Assembly (NCBI GenBank): GCA_964494805.1
Contig: CAZBST010000006.1
Span: 1 to 64,000, forward strand
Reading direction: 5' to 3'
Length of the DNA: 64,000 bases
From: CAIYOL01 sp964494805
GTDB taxonomy: Bacteria > Planctomycetota > Phycisphaerae > Sedimentisphaerales > Anaerobacaceae
Position numbers and translations under genes: made by a program. This document shows, in pieces, positions 1 to 8,257 of the stretch. Every line of letters begins with the position of its first letter. The first letter of the stretch is position 1. The notes under the pieces are model-generated. The model was not told where the DNA came from. It ran no database searches and saw only the letters and a list, made by a program, of their open reading frames with translations.

Positions 1-6
1 TTGATT

Positions 7-77
7 TGGGGAATAGTGTAACGGTAGCACAAATGACTCTGGATCATTTAGTCAAGGTTCGAATCCTTGTTCCCCAG
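7..77 (+). tRNA. tRNA-Gln (anticodon CTG)
   Basis: A cloverleaf can be folded by eye. The 7-bp acceptor stem TGGGGAA (7-13) pairs with TTCCCCA (70-76), with G77 as discriminator. The anticodon stem AATGA/TCATT carries the loop CTCTGGA, so the anticodon is CTG. The T arm reads AAGG-TTCGAAT-CCTT. No CCA is encoded. It lies about 50 bases upstream of the permease gene on the same strand. Confidence 0.95.
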
Positions 78-127
78 TTTCTTTTGACTTTGTTTTTTAG
101 CTGATTCTGAAAGGGCAAAGTTACAGA

Positions 128-1399
128 ATGCAACCTAAAATAATTTCTCTGGTAATTTTTATTTTAGTATACATCTCATTTGTATTCTTCTCAACGAAAA
201 GGACCATTATTGCCGTTTGCGGCTCAATAGTCCTTCTGCTGTTGCAGGCAATTTCCCCCAAAGAAGCGCTTTTCGCCATTAACTGGAACGTTATGGGGAT
301 TTTCGTCGGCACATTAGTAGTGGCAGATATCTTTATGGAAAGTCGGATGCCAGCTTACATCTCTGAGATTATTGTCGAAAAAGCGAAGAATACCGGCTGG
401 GCGATACTGTTTATCTGTGCACTGACGGGCTTTATCTCCGCTTTTGTGGAAAACGTCGCCACCGTCCTGATTGTTGCACCTATTGCTTTGACACTAGCTA
501 CAAAATTAAAAATAAGTCCTGTGAGTATGATGATAGCTATAGCTATTTCGAGTAATCTTCAGGGAGCAGGCACTTTAATAGGCGACCCACCGAGTATGCT
601 TTTAGGCGGCTTCGCAAAAATGAATTTCGGAGATTTCTTTTTTTACAGAGGCCGACTCAGTATCTTTTTTGCAGTTCAGCTCGGGGCAATAGCCTCGCTT
701 GTGGTTTTATATTTCATTTTCAGAAAGAACAAAACAAAGGTTCAGATTACACGCGTTGAAAAAATAAAATCCTGGGCTCCGACGATTATTTTGCTGGGTT
801 TGATTGCTACGTTGGCGGTCTCATCGTTTTTTGACCCCGGCTTCTCATATTCAGCGGGAATAATCTGCATGGTATTCGGAGTTATCTCAATACTATGGGA
901 AAAGCTCGTAAACAAAGGCTCAATCATAGAAGGTATAAAGTCTCTGGACTGGGATTCCACATTTTTTCTTATGGGTGTTTTCATTCTCGTAGGCGGCATT
1001 ACCGTAAACGGCTGGATTGGCACAATTTCCAACTCCCTGTCGGGGTTAATAGGTCAGCATATATTCTGGGGTTACACATTAATGGTGTTCATCGCTGTTT
1101 TTGTTTCAGCATTTGTAGATAACGTTCCCTTTTTAGCAGCTATGCTGCCTGTCGCAATCTCTATGTCGGACAAACTTGGTATCAATCCATCATTACTGCT
1201 TTTCGGCTTACTTGTAGGTGCGAGTTTAGGCGGCAACATCACGCCGATAGGTGCCTCCGCCAATATTGTGGCTTGCGGGCTTCTTAAAAAACAAGGTTAC
1301 CATGTAAAGTTCGGCGAATTTGTAAAAATAGGCCTGCCCTTTACTTTAGCTGCGGTGACCGCTGCTTATTTGTTTGTATGGTTCGTCTGGAGCAAATAA
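128..1399 (+). CDS. ArsB/NhaD-superfamily membrane permease
   Basis: A 423-residue polytopic membrane protein of the ion-transporter (ArsB/NhaD/CitM) superfamily, with roughly ten or more hydrophobic segments. The two-fold internal repeat of the fold is visible: FVENVATVLI near residue 100 in the first half and FVDNVPFLAAM near residue 330 in the second. Each is followed by its partner loop, GTLIGDPPSMLL and GGNITPIGASANIV. Members export arsenite, exchange Na+/H+ or import dicarboxylates, and the substrate cannot be assigned here because no ars genes or partner subunits are nearby. The length is normal for the family. The ATG at 128 is the first in frame and lies just after tRNA-Gln. Confidence 0.85.
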   Translation: MQPKIISLVIFILVYISFVFFSTKRTIIAVCGSIVLLLLQAISPKEALFAINWNVMGIFVGTLVVADIFMESRMPAYISEIIVEKAKNTGWAILFICALTGFISAFVENVATVLIVAPIALTLATKLKISPVSMMIAIAISSNLQGAGTLIGDPPSMLLGGFAKMNFGDFFFYRGRLSIFFAVQLGAIASLVVLYFIFRKNKTKVQITRVEKIKSWAPTIILLGLIATLAVSSFFDPGFSYSAGIICMVFGVISILWEKLVNKGSIIEGIKSLDWDSTFFLMGVFILVGGITVNGWIGTISNSLSGLIGQHIFWGYTLMVFIAVFVSAFVDNVPFLAAMLPVAISMSDKLGINPSLLLFGLLVGASLGGNITPIGASANIVACGLLKKQGYHVKFGEFVKIGLPFTLAAVTAAYLFVWFVWSK

Positions 1400-1523
1400 T
1401 ACCGCATTTCATTTGACGCGTTCCGGCGAGCAGAATAGGATATTCACGGAAACTCATAGGTTCGGGCAAGAAATTGATGCTTCAAACGGTTTTGCTGCAG
1501 ATGGTAAAAGGCAAAAGACTACA

Positions 1524-1961
1524 GTGAGTATCGGGGTATTTACTGATAAAAACCATCGGCCGACAGACGCCGAAGTTTTCGAAGCCATTGGTCCGATGTT
1601 ACCAGCTTGGCAGGCACTCACACGGTTTATTCGTGAAAACTATACCGTTCAGGAGGATTTCAAGTTTTTGTATGGTAAGAAGTACGGCTGGGCATTGCGA
1701 TTTCGAATAAAGGGAAAGGTGTTGACATCACTTTACCCCACCCAAAATGGCTTTACTGCTCAGGTCAACCTCAATCCAGCGGCTGTTAAGCAAGCCCAAC
1801 ATATGAAGCTTGGTAAAAATGTGCAGCAGGCGATTGCGAAAGCCCATCCTTATCCTGAAGGGAGATGGTTATTTATCCCTGTCGAATCAAAGAATGATAT
1901 TCGAGACATTCAACGTCTTTTGGCGCTGAGGAGTGAAACGAAACGCCTTTGGAAAAAGTGA
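1524..1961 (+). CDS. DUF3788 family protein
   Basis: The region from residue 10 to the end (FTDKNHRPTDAEVFE, then KYGWALRFR, LYPTQNGFTAQVNL and GRWLFIPV) matches the DUF3788 family, small cytoplasmic proteins of unknown function. The open frame extends upstream to 1374, into the end of the permease gene, but that extension has no family character. The GTG at 1524 gives 145 residues, the usual family length, and is preferred although its ribosome site is weak. It stands alone. A role in ligand or stress sensing has been guessed for relatives, but nothing in this sequence shows it. Confidence 0.65.
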   Translation: MSIGVFTDKNHRPTDAEVFEAIGPMLPAWQALTRFIRENYTVQEDFKFLYGKKYGWALRFRIKGKVLTSLYPTQNGFTAQVNLNPAAVKQAQHMKLGKNVQQAIAKAHPYPEGRWLFIPVESKNDIRDIQRLLALRSETKRLWKK

Positions 1962-2152
1962 AAAAAACGGTCTCGTTCATTTGTGGCAAACGGCCTAACA
2001 GTCAGCAAAAGCCGACAAGATTCTATTCGACCTGTTCCAGCAGGTTGGGTAGGATGTTCAATGATATGGCAAAATATCTCTTATGCAGAACGATATAAAA
2101 ATGTTAAACGGCTTGTTGCTATCACGGTAGCAGCCATACAAAGGAGGCCAAA

Positions 2153-2605
2153 ATGAACAAGACTATAACTGTCTGGCTACTTGTTGCTTTGAGTGCTGGA
2201 ATAATCCTTTTCAGCCAAGATTTAGGGACTGCTCAATCTGACAGTGCTTCTGAAAAACAGGTTACGTTTAGAACCGCGGAGAAAGCCCCTAGTGGTTTTA
2301 ATGCCTGGACATTTTATTGGAAGGCCCCGTCGAGAGAGCCGGGCGAGAAGTTGGAATATGTAGTCATCCAGCCTGATGGAAAGGAGTATTTCAAGCTTGA
2401 TGTCAGTCGTGTGAAGGCAGGCACACCAGTGCGGTCCGATTTCAAGCTTGGTTTCGCTGGAGGCGACCCTCGGGTGTTCTACAATCAGAATGTCACGATT
2501 GCCTTCAAGGTGACAAAAGGTAGATTGGTTTTTGACCCCAATTACAAGTACTTCTTTGAGTTTCGAACAGAGAAGAAGGTCGAAGCCGTCATGGAGTCCA
2601 AATAG
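2153..2605 (+). CDS. Small secreted protein of unknown function
   Basis: 150 residues with a clear Sec signal peptide: MNK, then a hydrophobic stretch to about residue 21, with cleavage likely near residues 27-30. The mature part is polar and probably beta-rich (GFNAWTFYWKAPS, EKLEYVVIQPDGKEYF, NVTIAFKVTKGRLVFDP). No catalytic motif is seen. An AAAGGAGG ribosome site sits about 7 bases before the ATG, so this start is well supported. I do not recognise a family. It is probably a periplasmic or surface beta-sandwich. Confidence 0.7.
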   Translation: MNKTITVWLLVALSAGIILFSQDLGTAQSDSASEKQVTFRTAEKAPSGFNAWTFYWKAPSREPGEKLEYVVIQPDGKEYFKLDVSRVKAGTPVRSDFKLGFAGGDPRVFYNQNVTIAFKVTKGRLVFDPNYKYFFEFRTEKKVEAVMESK

Positions 2606-2860
2606 TTGTCCATCACAAAACTTTACTTAGATTGGCCAAGTTGCTCAAGATTGTGTTAAAATCAACGGTTACGCACGCCGTGTGTACTTTCTCGCAACGT
2701 TAGGATGTTTTCTGTATTATAGTATTTACGACTCGTATTGAGCATTGACGGTGTTTTTACGGTATAATTTTTTTAGTGCGATTTGCAATAAAAGGCCGGT
2801 CGAAGACGTCTGAATTTATGAAAGAACGGCTGAAAAATTAAAGAAAGGAAGGATAACAAA

Positions 2861-3547
2861 ATGAGGACGTCAAGATACATATTAATAGCAGTGGTGGGTT
2901 TACTGATTGGATTATCAAATGTAGCTTTGGCACGGCCCAAAGTGTATATGGGCGTTAGCCTTGGTGGTCGTCCGGGTTTGCGTGCTAGTTACCGCACTGG
3001 TGGTAGACGGGGTTCATACAAAACCCCTCGTCGTTACCGTTATCGTAAATCGAGCCGAGATCGGTGGGGTTATCGTCCACGCCGGCAAACCATTGTTCTC
3101 GGCAGCGGATGCTGGTACAGCCGGGGGCCGGATTATTATGTTGTTACTTCACCGATAGTAGTTGAAAGGCCGCCAGTAGTGATTGAGAGACAAACGGTCG
3201 TTGTGCAGCCGCAGCAATTCGATGAAAGCACGCTGCAACTAAATATGGACCTTCAATACAAGAAAAGCGAGCTTCTCGAACAACTCCAGGAGCCAAACAA
3301 AGAGCTGCGCAGGCAAGCAATAAAGGAATTAGCCGGGTTTTCTTTCGATGATAACGTCAGAGCGGCCCTTGAGAATATTCTGCTTTCAGACCAAGACCCC
3401 GAATTGCGGGCGGAAGCCGCACGTTCGTTCGGCGCAGTAAAGAATGCAAACGCCCGTGCCGCTCTTGAAAAAGCAAGGGTGGAAGACCTCAATGCGGATG
3501 TTCGCAGAGCAGCCGACGAGGCAATCAAGAGTATAACGGGTAATTGA
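2861..3547 (+). CDS. Secreted basic protein with C-terminal HEAT repeats
   Basis: 228 residues. It has a signal peptide (residues 1-25, ending in VALA), then an Arg/Tyr/Gly-rich stretch (about 30-85) that is strongly basic, then a Val/Pro-rich linker (95-120). A helical tail from about residue 130 has two to three HEAT/PBS-lyase-like repeats (RRQAIKELAGF, LRAEAARSFGAVKN, VRRAADEAIKSI). HEAT repeats are protein-binding scaffolds. The basic region could bind acidic polymers or envelope components, which is inference only. A strong AAAGAAAGGAAGG-type ribosome site precedes the ATG. A TATAAT-like hexamer occurs near 2763, but no well-spaced -35 was found. Confidence 0.7.
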   Translation: MRTSRYILIAVVGLLIGLSNVALARPKVYMGVSLGGRPGLRASYRTGGRRGSYKTPRRYRYRKSSRDRWGYRPRRQTIVLGSGCWYSRGPDYYVVTSPIVVERPPVVIERQTVVVQPQQFDESTLQLNMDLQYKKSELLEQLQEPNKELRRQAIKELAGFSFDDNVRAALENILLSDQDPELRAEAARSFGAVKNANARAALEKARVEDLNADVRRAADEAIKSITGN

Positions 3548-3574
3548 TTCTTGAAATAAACGGTTCAATTCTTT

Positions 3575-4342
3575 TCAGGAAAACTCAGCGACTATAGGGG
3601 TGTGGTCACTGGGTTTTTCTGTTGCCCTCGGTTGCCTATCTATATAACAGGCGGTGCACTTTTCCGCCATTGGTTTTGTGGCCATAATGTGGTCTAATCG
3701 CCAGCCGAGGTTGCGCTTGAGCGAATTGGGCAGCCGATAATCCCAAAATGTGTATTGGCCAGGCTCTTTGCAGTGCATTCTGAATACATCGACAAATCCC
3801 CAGTGGGTGACATTATTTAGTGCCTGCGTAACTTCCGGACAAAAGCAAACGTGCCCCAGTAAGTTTTTAGGGTCATATACGTCGATTGGCAGTGGCGCCA
3901 CATTGAAGTCACCTACCCACACGACAGGGTCCGAAGGGTCGAAATTTTTTTTGAAAAATTCCAGCAGTCGCTCGAACCAGTTCAACTTGTACTGAAATTT
4001 CTTGGATTCGGGCGAGTCGCCCTGCGGGACATAAGTATTAACAATCGTGATACCGGCGATTTCCGCTTTAATCAGGCGGGCTTCGTCCATTGGTTCATCA
4101 CAGAAACCAAATTCTACGTTTTTAATTTCGGTCTTGCTGAAAACCGCTACGCCGTTATAACTTTTTTGTCCTTTGAAGATGTATTTGTATCCGGCAGCCT
4201 TGAACGCATCTTCCGGAAAATCGGCATCCTGAACCTTGGTTTCCTGGACAGCAAGGATGTTCGGCTGATGCTCAGCGAGCCACCGAGTTACTATAGGCAA
4301 ACGAGAGCGAAGGGAATTGACATTAAAGCTGCCGATTTTCAC
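3575..4342 (-). CDS. xthA: Exodeoxyribonuclease III
   Basis: 255 residues, full length for the ExoIII/AP-endonuclease family, which cuts DNA 5' to abasic sites and degrades duplex DNA 3'-5' during base-excision repair. The EEP-fold motifs appear in order: MKIGSFNVNSLRSR at the N-terminus, LAVQETKV with the metal-binding Glu, YNGVAVFSK, VGDFNVAP with the catalytic Asp-Asn pair, LGWRLDHIM, and the C-terminal SDHTPIVAEF. No accessory gene is nearby. It is convergent with the HEAT-repeat gene at 2861-3547 and separated from it by 27 bases. Confidence 0.95.
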   Translation of the reverse strand: MKIGSFNVNSLRSRLPIVTRWLAEHQPNILAVQETKVQDADFPEDAFKAAGYKYIFKGQKSYNGVAVFSKTEIKNVEFGFCDEPMDEARLIKAEIAGITIVNTYVPQGDSPESKKFQYKLNWFERLLEFFKKNFDPSDPVVWVGDFNVAPLPIDVYDPKNLLGHVCFCPEVTQALNNVTHWGFVDVFRMHCKEPGQYTFWDYRLPNSLKRNLGWRLDHIMATKPMAEKCTACYIDRQPRATEKPSDHTPIVAEFS

Positions 4343-4431
4343 TTAAGCTGTCTCCGGCATAAATTGTTGTGAATTTAGTTATTTGTCCGATAGTATTATA
4401 TGGTTTGTATATTATTGTGGAGTTTAAGAAG

Positions 4432-4605
4432 ATGTTAAAGAAAATAATTTTGTTCATTGTTTTAATTATCGCGGGTATTTCTTTGACCGGCTGTCAAACT
4501 TTCCAGGGTTTGGGCGGTGATATTCAGTGGACCGCCCAGAAGTGTGCTGAAATGTTGGAAGGAGGGAATAAGGCGGAGGCGGAAGAGGAAGAGTACAGAT
4601 ATTAG
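4432..4605 (+). CDS. Entericidin-like small lipoprotein
   Basis: The ATG at 4432 gives a 57-residue protein with a short lysine-rich start (MLKKII), a hydrophobic segment and a lipobox LTGC at about residues 16-19. The mature stretch TFQGLGGDIQ matches the entericidin EcnA/EcnB family (TxxGxGxDI). The tail is acidic (EAEEEEY). The open frame can be extended to 4369, but those residues precede the obvious signal peptide. Entericidins are tiny outer-membrane lipoproteins linked to stress-induced lysis in enterobacteria. In other phyla the function is unknown. Only one copy is present, so there is no EcnA/EcnB pair. A hairpin terminator follows at 4656. Confidence 0.8.
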   Translation: MLKKIILFIVLIIAGISLTGCQTFQGLGGDIQWTAQKCAEMLEGGNKAEAEEEEYRY

Positions 4606-4655
4606 CATAATTCGCATGCTCAGCCGGACGGGAGTTTATGTTACCGCTTTTAGGG

Positions 4656-4682
4656 AGCAGGTTCTTCTACCTGCTTTTTTTG
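4656..4682 (+). terminator. Rho-independent terminator, possibly bidirectional
   Basis: AGCAGGT (4656-4662) and ACCTGCT (4669-4675) form a 7-bp stem with loop TCTTCT, followed on the + strand by a T run. It terminates the entericidin-like gene. The stop codon of the opposing gene (4667-4669) lies within the loop and right arm. Confidence 0.8.
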
Positions 4683-5794
4683 TTTTGGTTTTGACTGACG
4701 GGCCGGCGATACTTTCTATTTCCGCCTGAGGCGGATAAAATAGTCAGCAAACTCAGTAAGAAACTCAGTGTGCTTTCTGCACCTTGGTTGGGATTAACAG
4801 CATTTGGCATAAGGCCGTCACTGCATCCTTTAGTTTTAGAATCATAGAGGGGAATGTGCAAATCGTTTTCGCCGAGGAACCACTGGAAAGCTTTTTTCTG
4901 GAGCGTCAGATATTTATTGTTTCCTGTTGCATCATAAGCAGCCCTTAACATCATCACTGTGCTTGCAGCATCTATCGGCTGCTGGTCAAATTTTGCTCTT
5001 TTCCTTCCGCGTTTATACCATCCCTCGGAGCCGATAAAGCTGAAATGATGGCCATTGAAGATATTTGCCAGCAGGAATTCAGACGTTTTCTCTGCGACTT
5101 CGAGGTATTTACTCTCAAGGACAGAGCCTGCAACGAACAAAGCATACGGGAAAATGGCGTTGTCGTAGGTAAGGACGCCATCGAACCATTGCCAATCAGG
5201 GTATTTATTTTCTTCGTATTGGGCGATTAGATTATCTGCAGCTGTTTCCATTTGCCTTTTGAGGTCATCGGCCTGGGGAAAGCGTTTGAGATAACCTGAT
5301 ATACCAAGTATCGAATATGCCTTACCTCTTGGAGACTGCTTATTAATATGTCCTGTGGAATTGTCGAAATAGTTTTTGATTGTCGGCAGATGAGCTGACG
5401 AGGGCGGATTTGCTAAAACCGTCCCCAACGCCCACAATACCCTGCCAAGGGCGTCACTACCCGGCTCGCGCTTTAACCAGGTCCTGTCAAACCTCATAAG
5501 ATTTTTGATTGAGCCGTCACTGTTTTGAGCGTGCAGGATAAAGGACAGATATATATTAAAAAGCTCAAGAGCTTGCGGCTTAGGATACCGGGCATAATAC
5601 ATAGTCGCTACAATTACGGCCCTTGCGTTGTCGTCCGTGCAATAGCCCTCTTCGCGATAGGGTATCGTGTGTCTGGCGTGCTGGTACAGCCCTGTATCAT
5701 CCGTCAGGTTTTTTAGATGAGCCAACGATGGTTCGGGTAAAGATTGGTCAGGTACCGGTTTTTGTGTTTGATGTTTTGCCATTTTTGTCACCAT
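4667..5794 (-). CDS. Alpha/alpha-toroid (six-hairpin glycosidase-like) protein
   Basis: 375 residues, largely helical, without a signal peptide. The motif EEGYCTDDNARAVI near residue 50 is typical of a six-hairpin-type family often encoded next to, or fused to, family 1 glycosyltransferases and described as glycosyltransferase-associated. Other conserved-looking pieces are QNSDGSIKNLM, DALGRVLWALG, SPRGKAYSILG, WQWFDGVLTYDNA, PIDAASTVMMLRAA and CSDGLMPNAVNPNQGAEST. Aromatic and acidic residues in loops suggest a carbohydrate-binding pocket, but no catalytic pair can be named. The last 20 or so residues (from LSASGGNRKYRR) run through a CCGCC/GGCGG palindrome and the terminator, so the original C-terminus may have been shorter. 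No glycosyltransferase is adjacent. Confidence 0.65.
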   Translation of the reverse strand: MVTKMAKHQTQKPVPDQSLPEPSLAHLKNLTDDTGLYQHARHTIPYREEGYCTDDNARAVIVATMYYARYPKPQALELFNIYLSFILHAQNSDGSIKNLMRFDRTWLKREPGSDALGRVLWALGTVLANPPSSAHLPTIKNYFDNSTGHINKQSPRGKAYSILGISGYLKRFPQADDLKRQMETAADNLIAQYEENKYPDWQWFDGVLTYDNAIFPYALFVAGSVLESKYLEVAEKTSEFLLANIFNGHHFSFIGSEGWYKRGRKRAKFDQQPIDAASTVMMLRAAYDATGNNKYLTLQKKAFQWFLGENDLHIPLYDSKTKGCSDGLMPNAVNPNQGAESTLSFLLSLLTILSASGGNRKYRRPVSQNQNKKSR

Positions 5795-5890
5795 ATAGCA
5801 GGGGGCATTATATGGGGATAGAGCGGATACGTCAATCTTCTTAGAGGACTGGTAAAATTGATTTTGATTGGGTGCACAGCATAGCAGGGG

Positions 5891-6025
5891 CGTTTGAAAT
5901 TGGCTTTGAATTGGCTTCGTTTGGGTTCGTTTTTGAGCTTGGCCGTCCTAAGTTTTTGGTTGTTAGTCATTGCTATTACTAAAGTTACATTCATTTTTGG
6001 CATTCTGAAAATTGGCTTTGTTTGA
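5891..6025. repeat. Dispersed intergenic repeat A, copy 1
   Basis: About 135 bases nearly identical to 57131-57270. The shared core runs from TTGAATTGGCTTCGTTTGGG through GGCCGTCCTAAGTTTTTGGT (one C/T difference in the second block), then diverges and re-converges at TTTTTGGCATT. Read on the minus strand it encodes NNQKLRTAKLKNEPKRSQFK, also seen at the second copy. Both copies are non-coding and have the same orientation. Confidence 0.85.
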
Positions 6026-6175
6026 CATATTTTTGTCATTTTGATTGATTGACTTTTAACCACAGATTACACAGATTAACACTGATTACTAAGTGAAAGC
6101 CGCCTAAATTAACTGAGTTTTGCTGTTTCATATTCTTCATCGTGTTTAGAATACGTCCCCTTTATAATTAAACGG

Positions 6176-6253
6176 ACTTGCGCGAATGATGCGAAAAAGG
6201 TTCTTGATTCTCGATGCTTGATTCTCGTAACTCGTTTTAGGAAAAGGAGTAAA
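6176..6253. repeat. Dispersed intergenic repeat C, copy 1
   Basis: About 78 bases matching 57465-57542 with few differences. Shared blocks are ACTTGCGCGAATGATGCGAA, AAAGGTTCT and TTGATTCTCGTAACTCG, ending in GGAAAAGGAGTAAA or GGAAAGGAGTAAAG. It lies downstream of repeat A in both places with the same order and orientation, so A and C behave as two modules of one element. Confidence 0.8.
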
Positions 6254-6404
6254 AAAAATTTAAAAAATTGGATTTTATGCTATTAACCCACTGCGCATTT
6301 GATTGATGATTTCGTATTGCGCTAAAGGAATTTTTGTGTAAAAGTTGCCTAAGTTAACACCGCTGAAGTGGAGCGAATTAGCGAATTAGTTGATTGGTGA
6401 ATTG

Positions 6405-6440
6405 AAAAAAGCTGGTAGGTTATGGAGCTCCCGGCTTTTT
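6405..6440 (-). terminator. Terminator of the beta-helix gene
   Basis: On the minus strand AAAAAGCCGG is followed after about 16 bases by CCAGCTTTTTT, giving a hairpin with a T run just past the stop codon at 6448. Confidence 0.6.
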
Positions 6441-6447
6441 GGTTTTG

Positions 6448-7923
6448 TCATTCGTGCCAGGTTGTTTGTTCGAGCCAGTCCTGTGCAAGCAAGGCAAAAT
6501 CAAAGAGGTTGATAATTTCATCCCGATTGAAATCAGCATACAACTGCTCACCGGAATTTAGCCACAGAGACGAAAGTATATCAATGTCACTATAGTCAGA
6601 AATTCCATCGTTCGTTACGTCGGACAGCAGTGCCCAATCGTAAGGCGGGATGGAAGCCTCGGCGGTGCCGCCGAAGGCGCCCATATCGATGCGCAGGTTC
6701 TGTCCCCAGATATTGTTAGGGTCTCGCGGGACAGCAAGCAACTCATCGCCGAGCGGTGAGCCAGGGTTGCCGGCATCTATACATCGGCTGGTGACATCAT
6801 CATAGGTCCAGCAATGTCGCACAATGTCCCAACTCCAGCCCTCGCTTTTTAAATGATAGTCGTTAGCATCTGCATCAACAAAACAGGGGTCAACATCGAT
6901 GTTGCCGAGACCGGGGTAGCCGCCTTGAACATCACTATAAGTAATTGGAACAGGAATATAATCGCCGTAAATCTGATCGGGTGAATTATTCCATATTATG
7001 CAGTTTTTGATTGGGCTGAATGGCTTTACGAGTAATCCGCCACCATAGAACTCTGCTGAGTTGTTGGCGATGGTGCAGTTTGTGATAGGGCCTGAACAGT
7101 CAGCCAGTCCGCCGCCACGACTACTACAGCCTGTAACCGAATTTCCAGCGATGGTGCAATTAGTTATTGGCCCGTTACAACCATATATACCGCCGCCTTC
7201 GCGAGCGGTATTACCGATTATAGCGCAATTGGTAATTTCCGGGTTGCCACCAGAGCAGCAGATTCCGCCACCATCGGTGTAGTTAGCGTTATTGTCGATG
7301 ATTTTACAATAGCTGATTACGGGGCTACTACTCATGCAGTAAATTCCACCACCGCGGGATACTGTCGAGTTTCCGATAATAGAACAATGGGTAATTGTTG
7401 GGTTGCTATCGGAGCAGAAGATTCCACTGCACTCGTTACCGATGATATTACAGTCGATGATTTCAGGAAGACTGTCTTGGCAATAAATTGCGCCGGTGGG
7501 GGAAGTGGAATTGCCGGTGATTATACAATCAACAATTTTCGGGCTGCCGTTGTTGCAAATGATAGCTCCACCAGAACGGCCAGCCCCATCTATTATGATG
7601 AAACCCTTAAGAATCGAGTTGGCATCTTCACCGCTTATGAAGTTGAAGCCATTAGCTTTATGCTGGCAATCGATAATGCAATCATCGGGACCTGATTGAG
7701 AGCGGACGGTGATGGCTTTGCCTTTGAAATCGATGTTCAAATTGCCTTCTCCGGTGTATGTGCCGGGGGCGACGATGACGGTATCACCATCAACGGAGGC
7801 GTCAATGGCCGACTGAATGGTTAGATACTGGCTCGGCACAAGCAGTTCATTTGCTAATCCGTTGCCGCAGAAGGCCAAGAAGGCCGAGATTACTATAATT
7901 TTCGCTGTCGGCTTCATTCTCAA
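6448..7923 (-). CDS. Secreted parallel beta-helix protein with dockerin-like tail
   Basis: 491 residues. A signal peptide (residues 1-24, ending in GLANE) is followed by LTIQSAIDASVDGDTVIVAPGTY-like text, the usual start of right-handed beta-helix domains. About ten short imperfect coils follow (GGAIICNNGSPKIVDCIITG, GGGIYC, NCTIAGNS and similar), typical of pectate-lyase-like or disaggregatase-related folds. The C-terminus holds two calcium-loop repeats of dockerin type: DVTNDGISDYSDIDILSSLW and DFNRDEIINLFDFALLAQDW. Dockerins bind cohesins on scaffolds, and such tails are common on planctomycete secreted proteins. No catalytic residues were identified. It shares a promoter-like element with the PEP-CTERM gene upstream. 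Confidence 0.85.
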   Translation of the reverse strand: MRMKPTAKIIVISAFLAFCGNGLANELLVPSQYLTIQSAIDASVDGDTVIVAPGTYTGEGNLNIDFKGKAITVRSQSGPDDCIIDCQHKANGFNFISGEDANSILKGFIIIDGAGRSGGAIICNNGSPKIVDCIITGNSTSPTGAIYCQDSLPEIIDCNIIGNECSGIFCSDSNPTITHCSIIGNSTVSRGGGIYCMSSSPVISYCKIIDNNANYTDGGGICCSGGNPEITNCAIIGNTAREGGGIYGCNGPITNCTIAGNSVTGCSSRGGGLADCSGPITNCTIANNSAEFYGGGLLVKPFSPIKNCIIWNNSPDQIYGDYIPVPITYSDVQGGYPGLGNIDVDPCFVDADANDYHLKSEGWSWDIVRHCWTYDDVTSRCIDAGNPGSPLGDELLAVPRDPNNIWGQNLRIDMGAFGGTAEASIPPYDWALLSDVTNDGISDYSDIDILSSLWLNSGEQLYADFNRDEIINLFDFALLAQDWLEQTTWHE

Positions 7924-8257
7924 GCTCTATAAAAATCAGGTATAGCCAAGTGGGCGGTTACATCCGCGCTATTAAGCTCGCATTCCACTTATAAGATGCG
8001 CGAAAGTGGGTAGGTGTTCCCATAATTTTTCCTAAATCTGTAAAGAATAACCAGATGAAAAATGGTAGCTGTCCTTAGTTTTGTCCGTAGAAAAGTACAG
8101 AATCAAACTGTAAAATTCAAAATTGCGGAGCTGCTTCGAGGAGAGTTTTCGACGCAGATTGCGTAGTGCTGCCGAGGCCGCGGAAGAAGTTTAAAAATAA
8201 AAGTGCAAATTGCAAAGTTGTGGAGCCGCTATGCGGGAAATTTTGGCGTTGCCTTTT
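7924..8257. other. Intergenic region with ECF-like promoter
   Basis: 334 bases. It contains the promoter-like element for the beta-helix gene at 7993-8020 and about 60 bases of presumed leader. Between 8021 and 8257 I see only A/T-rich sequence downstream of the PEP-CTERM gene, with no clear terminator or gene. Confidence 0.6.
7993..8020 (-). promoter_or_regulatory. ECF-sigma-like promoter of the beta-helix gene
   Basis: Reading leftwards on the minus strand: GGAACA (8020-8015), a 15-16 base spacer, then GCATCTTATAA from 7999. GGAAC with a 16-17 base spacer is the usual -35 of ECF sigma promoters. The same block occurs at 8940-8967 with only two spacer differences. The predicted start near 7986 leaves a leader of about 60 bases. 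Confidence 0.55.

Larger units (their letters stand above)
5795..6447. other. Repeat-rich intergenic region
   Basis: 653 bases without a credible gene. It holds copy 1 of dispersed repeat A (about 5891-6025), a CACAGATTACACAGATTA-type element (about 6061-6078), copy 1 of dispersed repeat C (about 6176-6253), and a hairpin terminator for the beta-helix gene (6405-6440). An open frame at 5788-6063 on the minus strand is only the repeat read in translation. Confidence 0.75.

Noticed and set aside
5788..6063. Minus-strand open frame of 91 codons
   Set aside because: It is the translation of dispersed repeat A, which recurs without a gene at 57131-57270.
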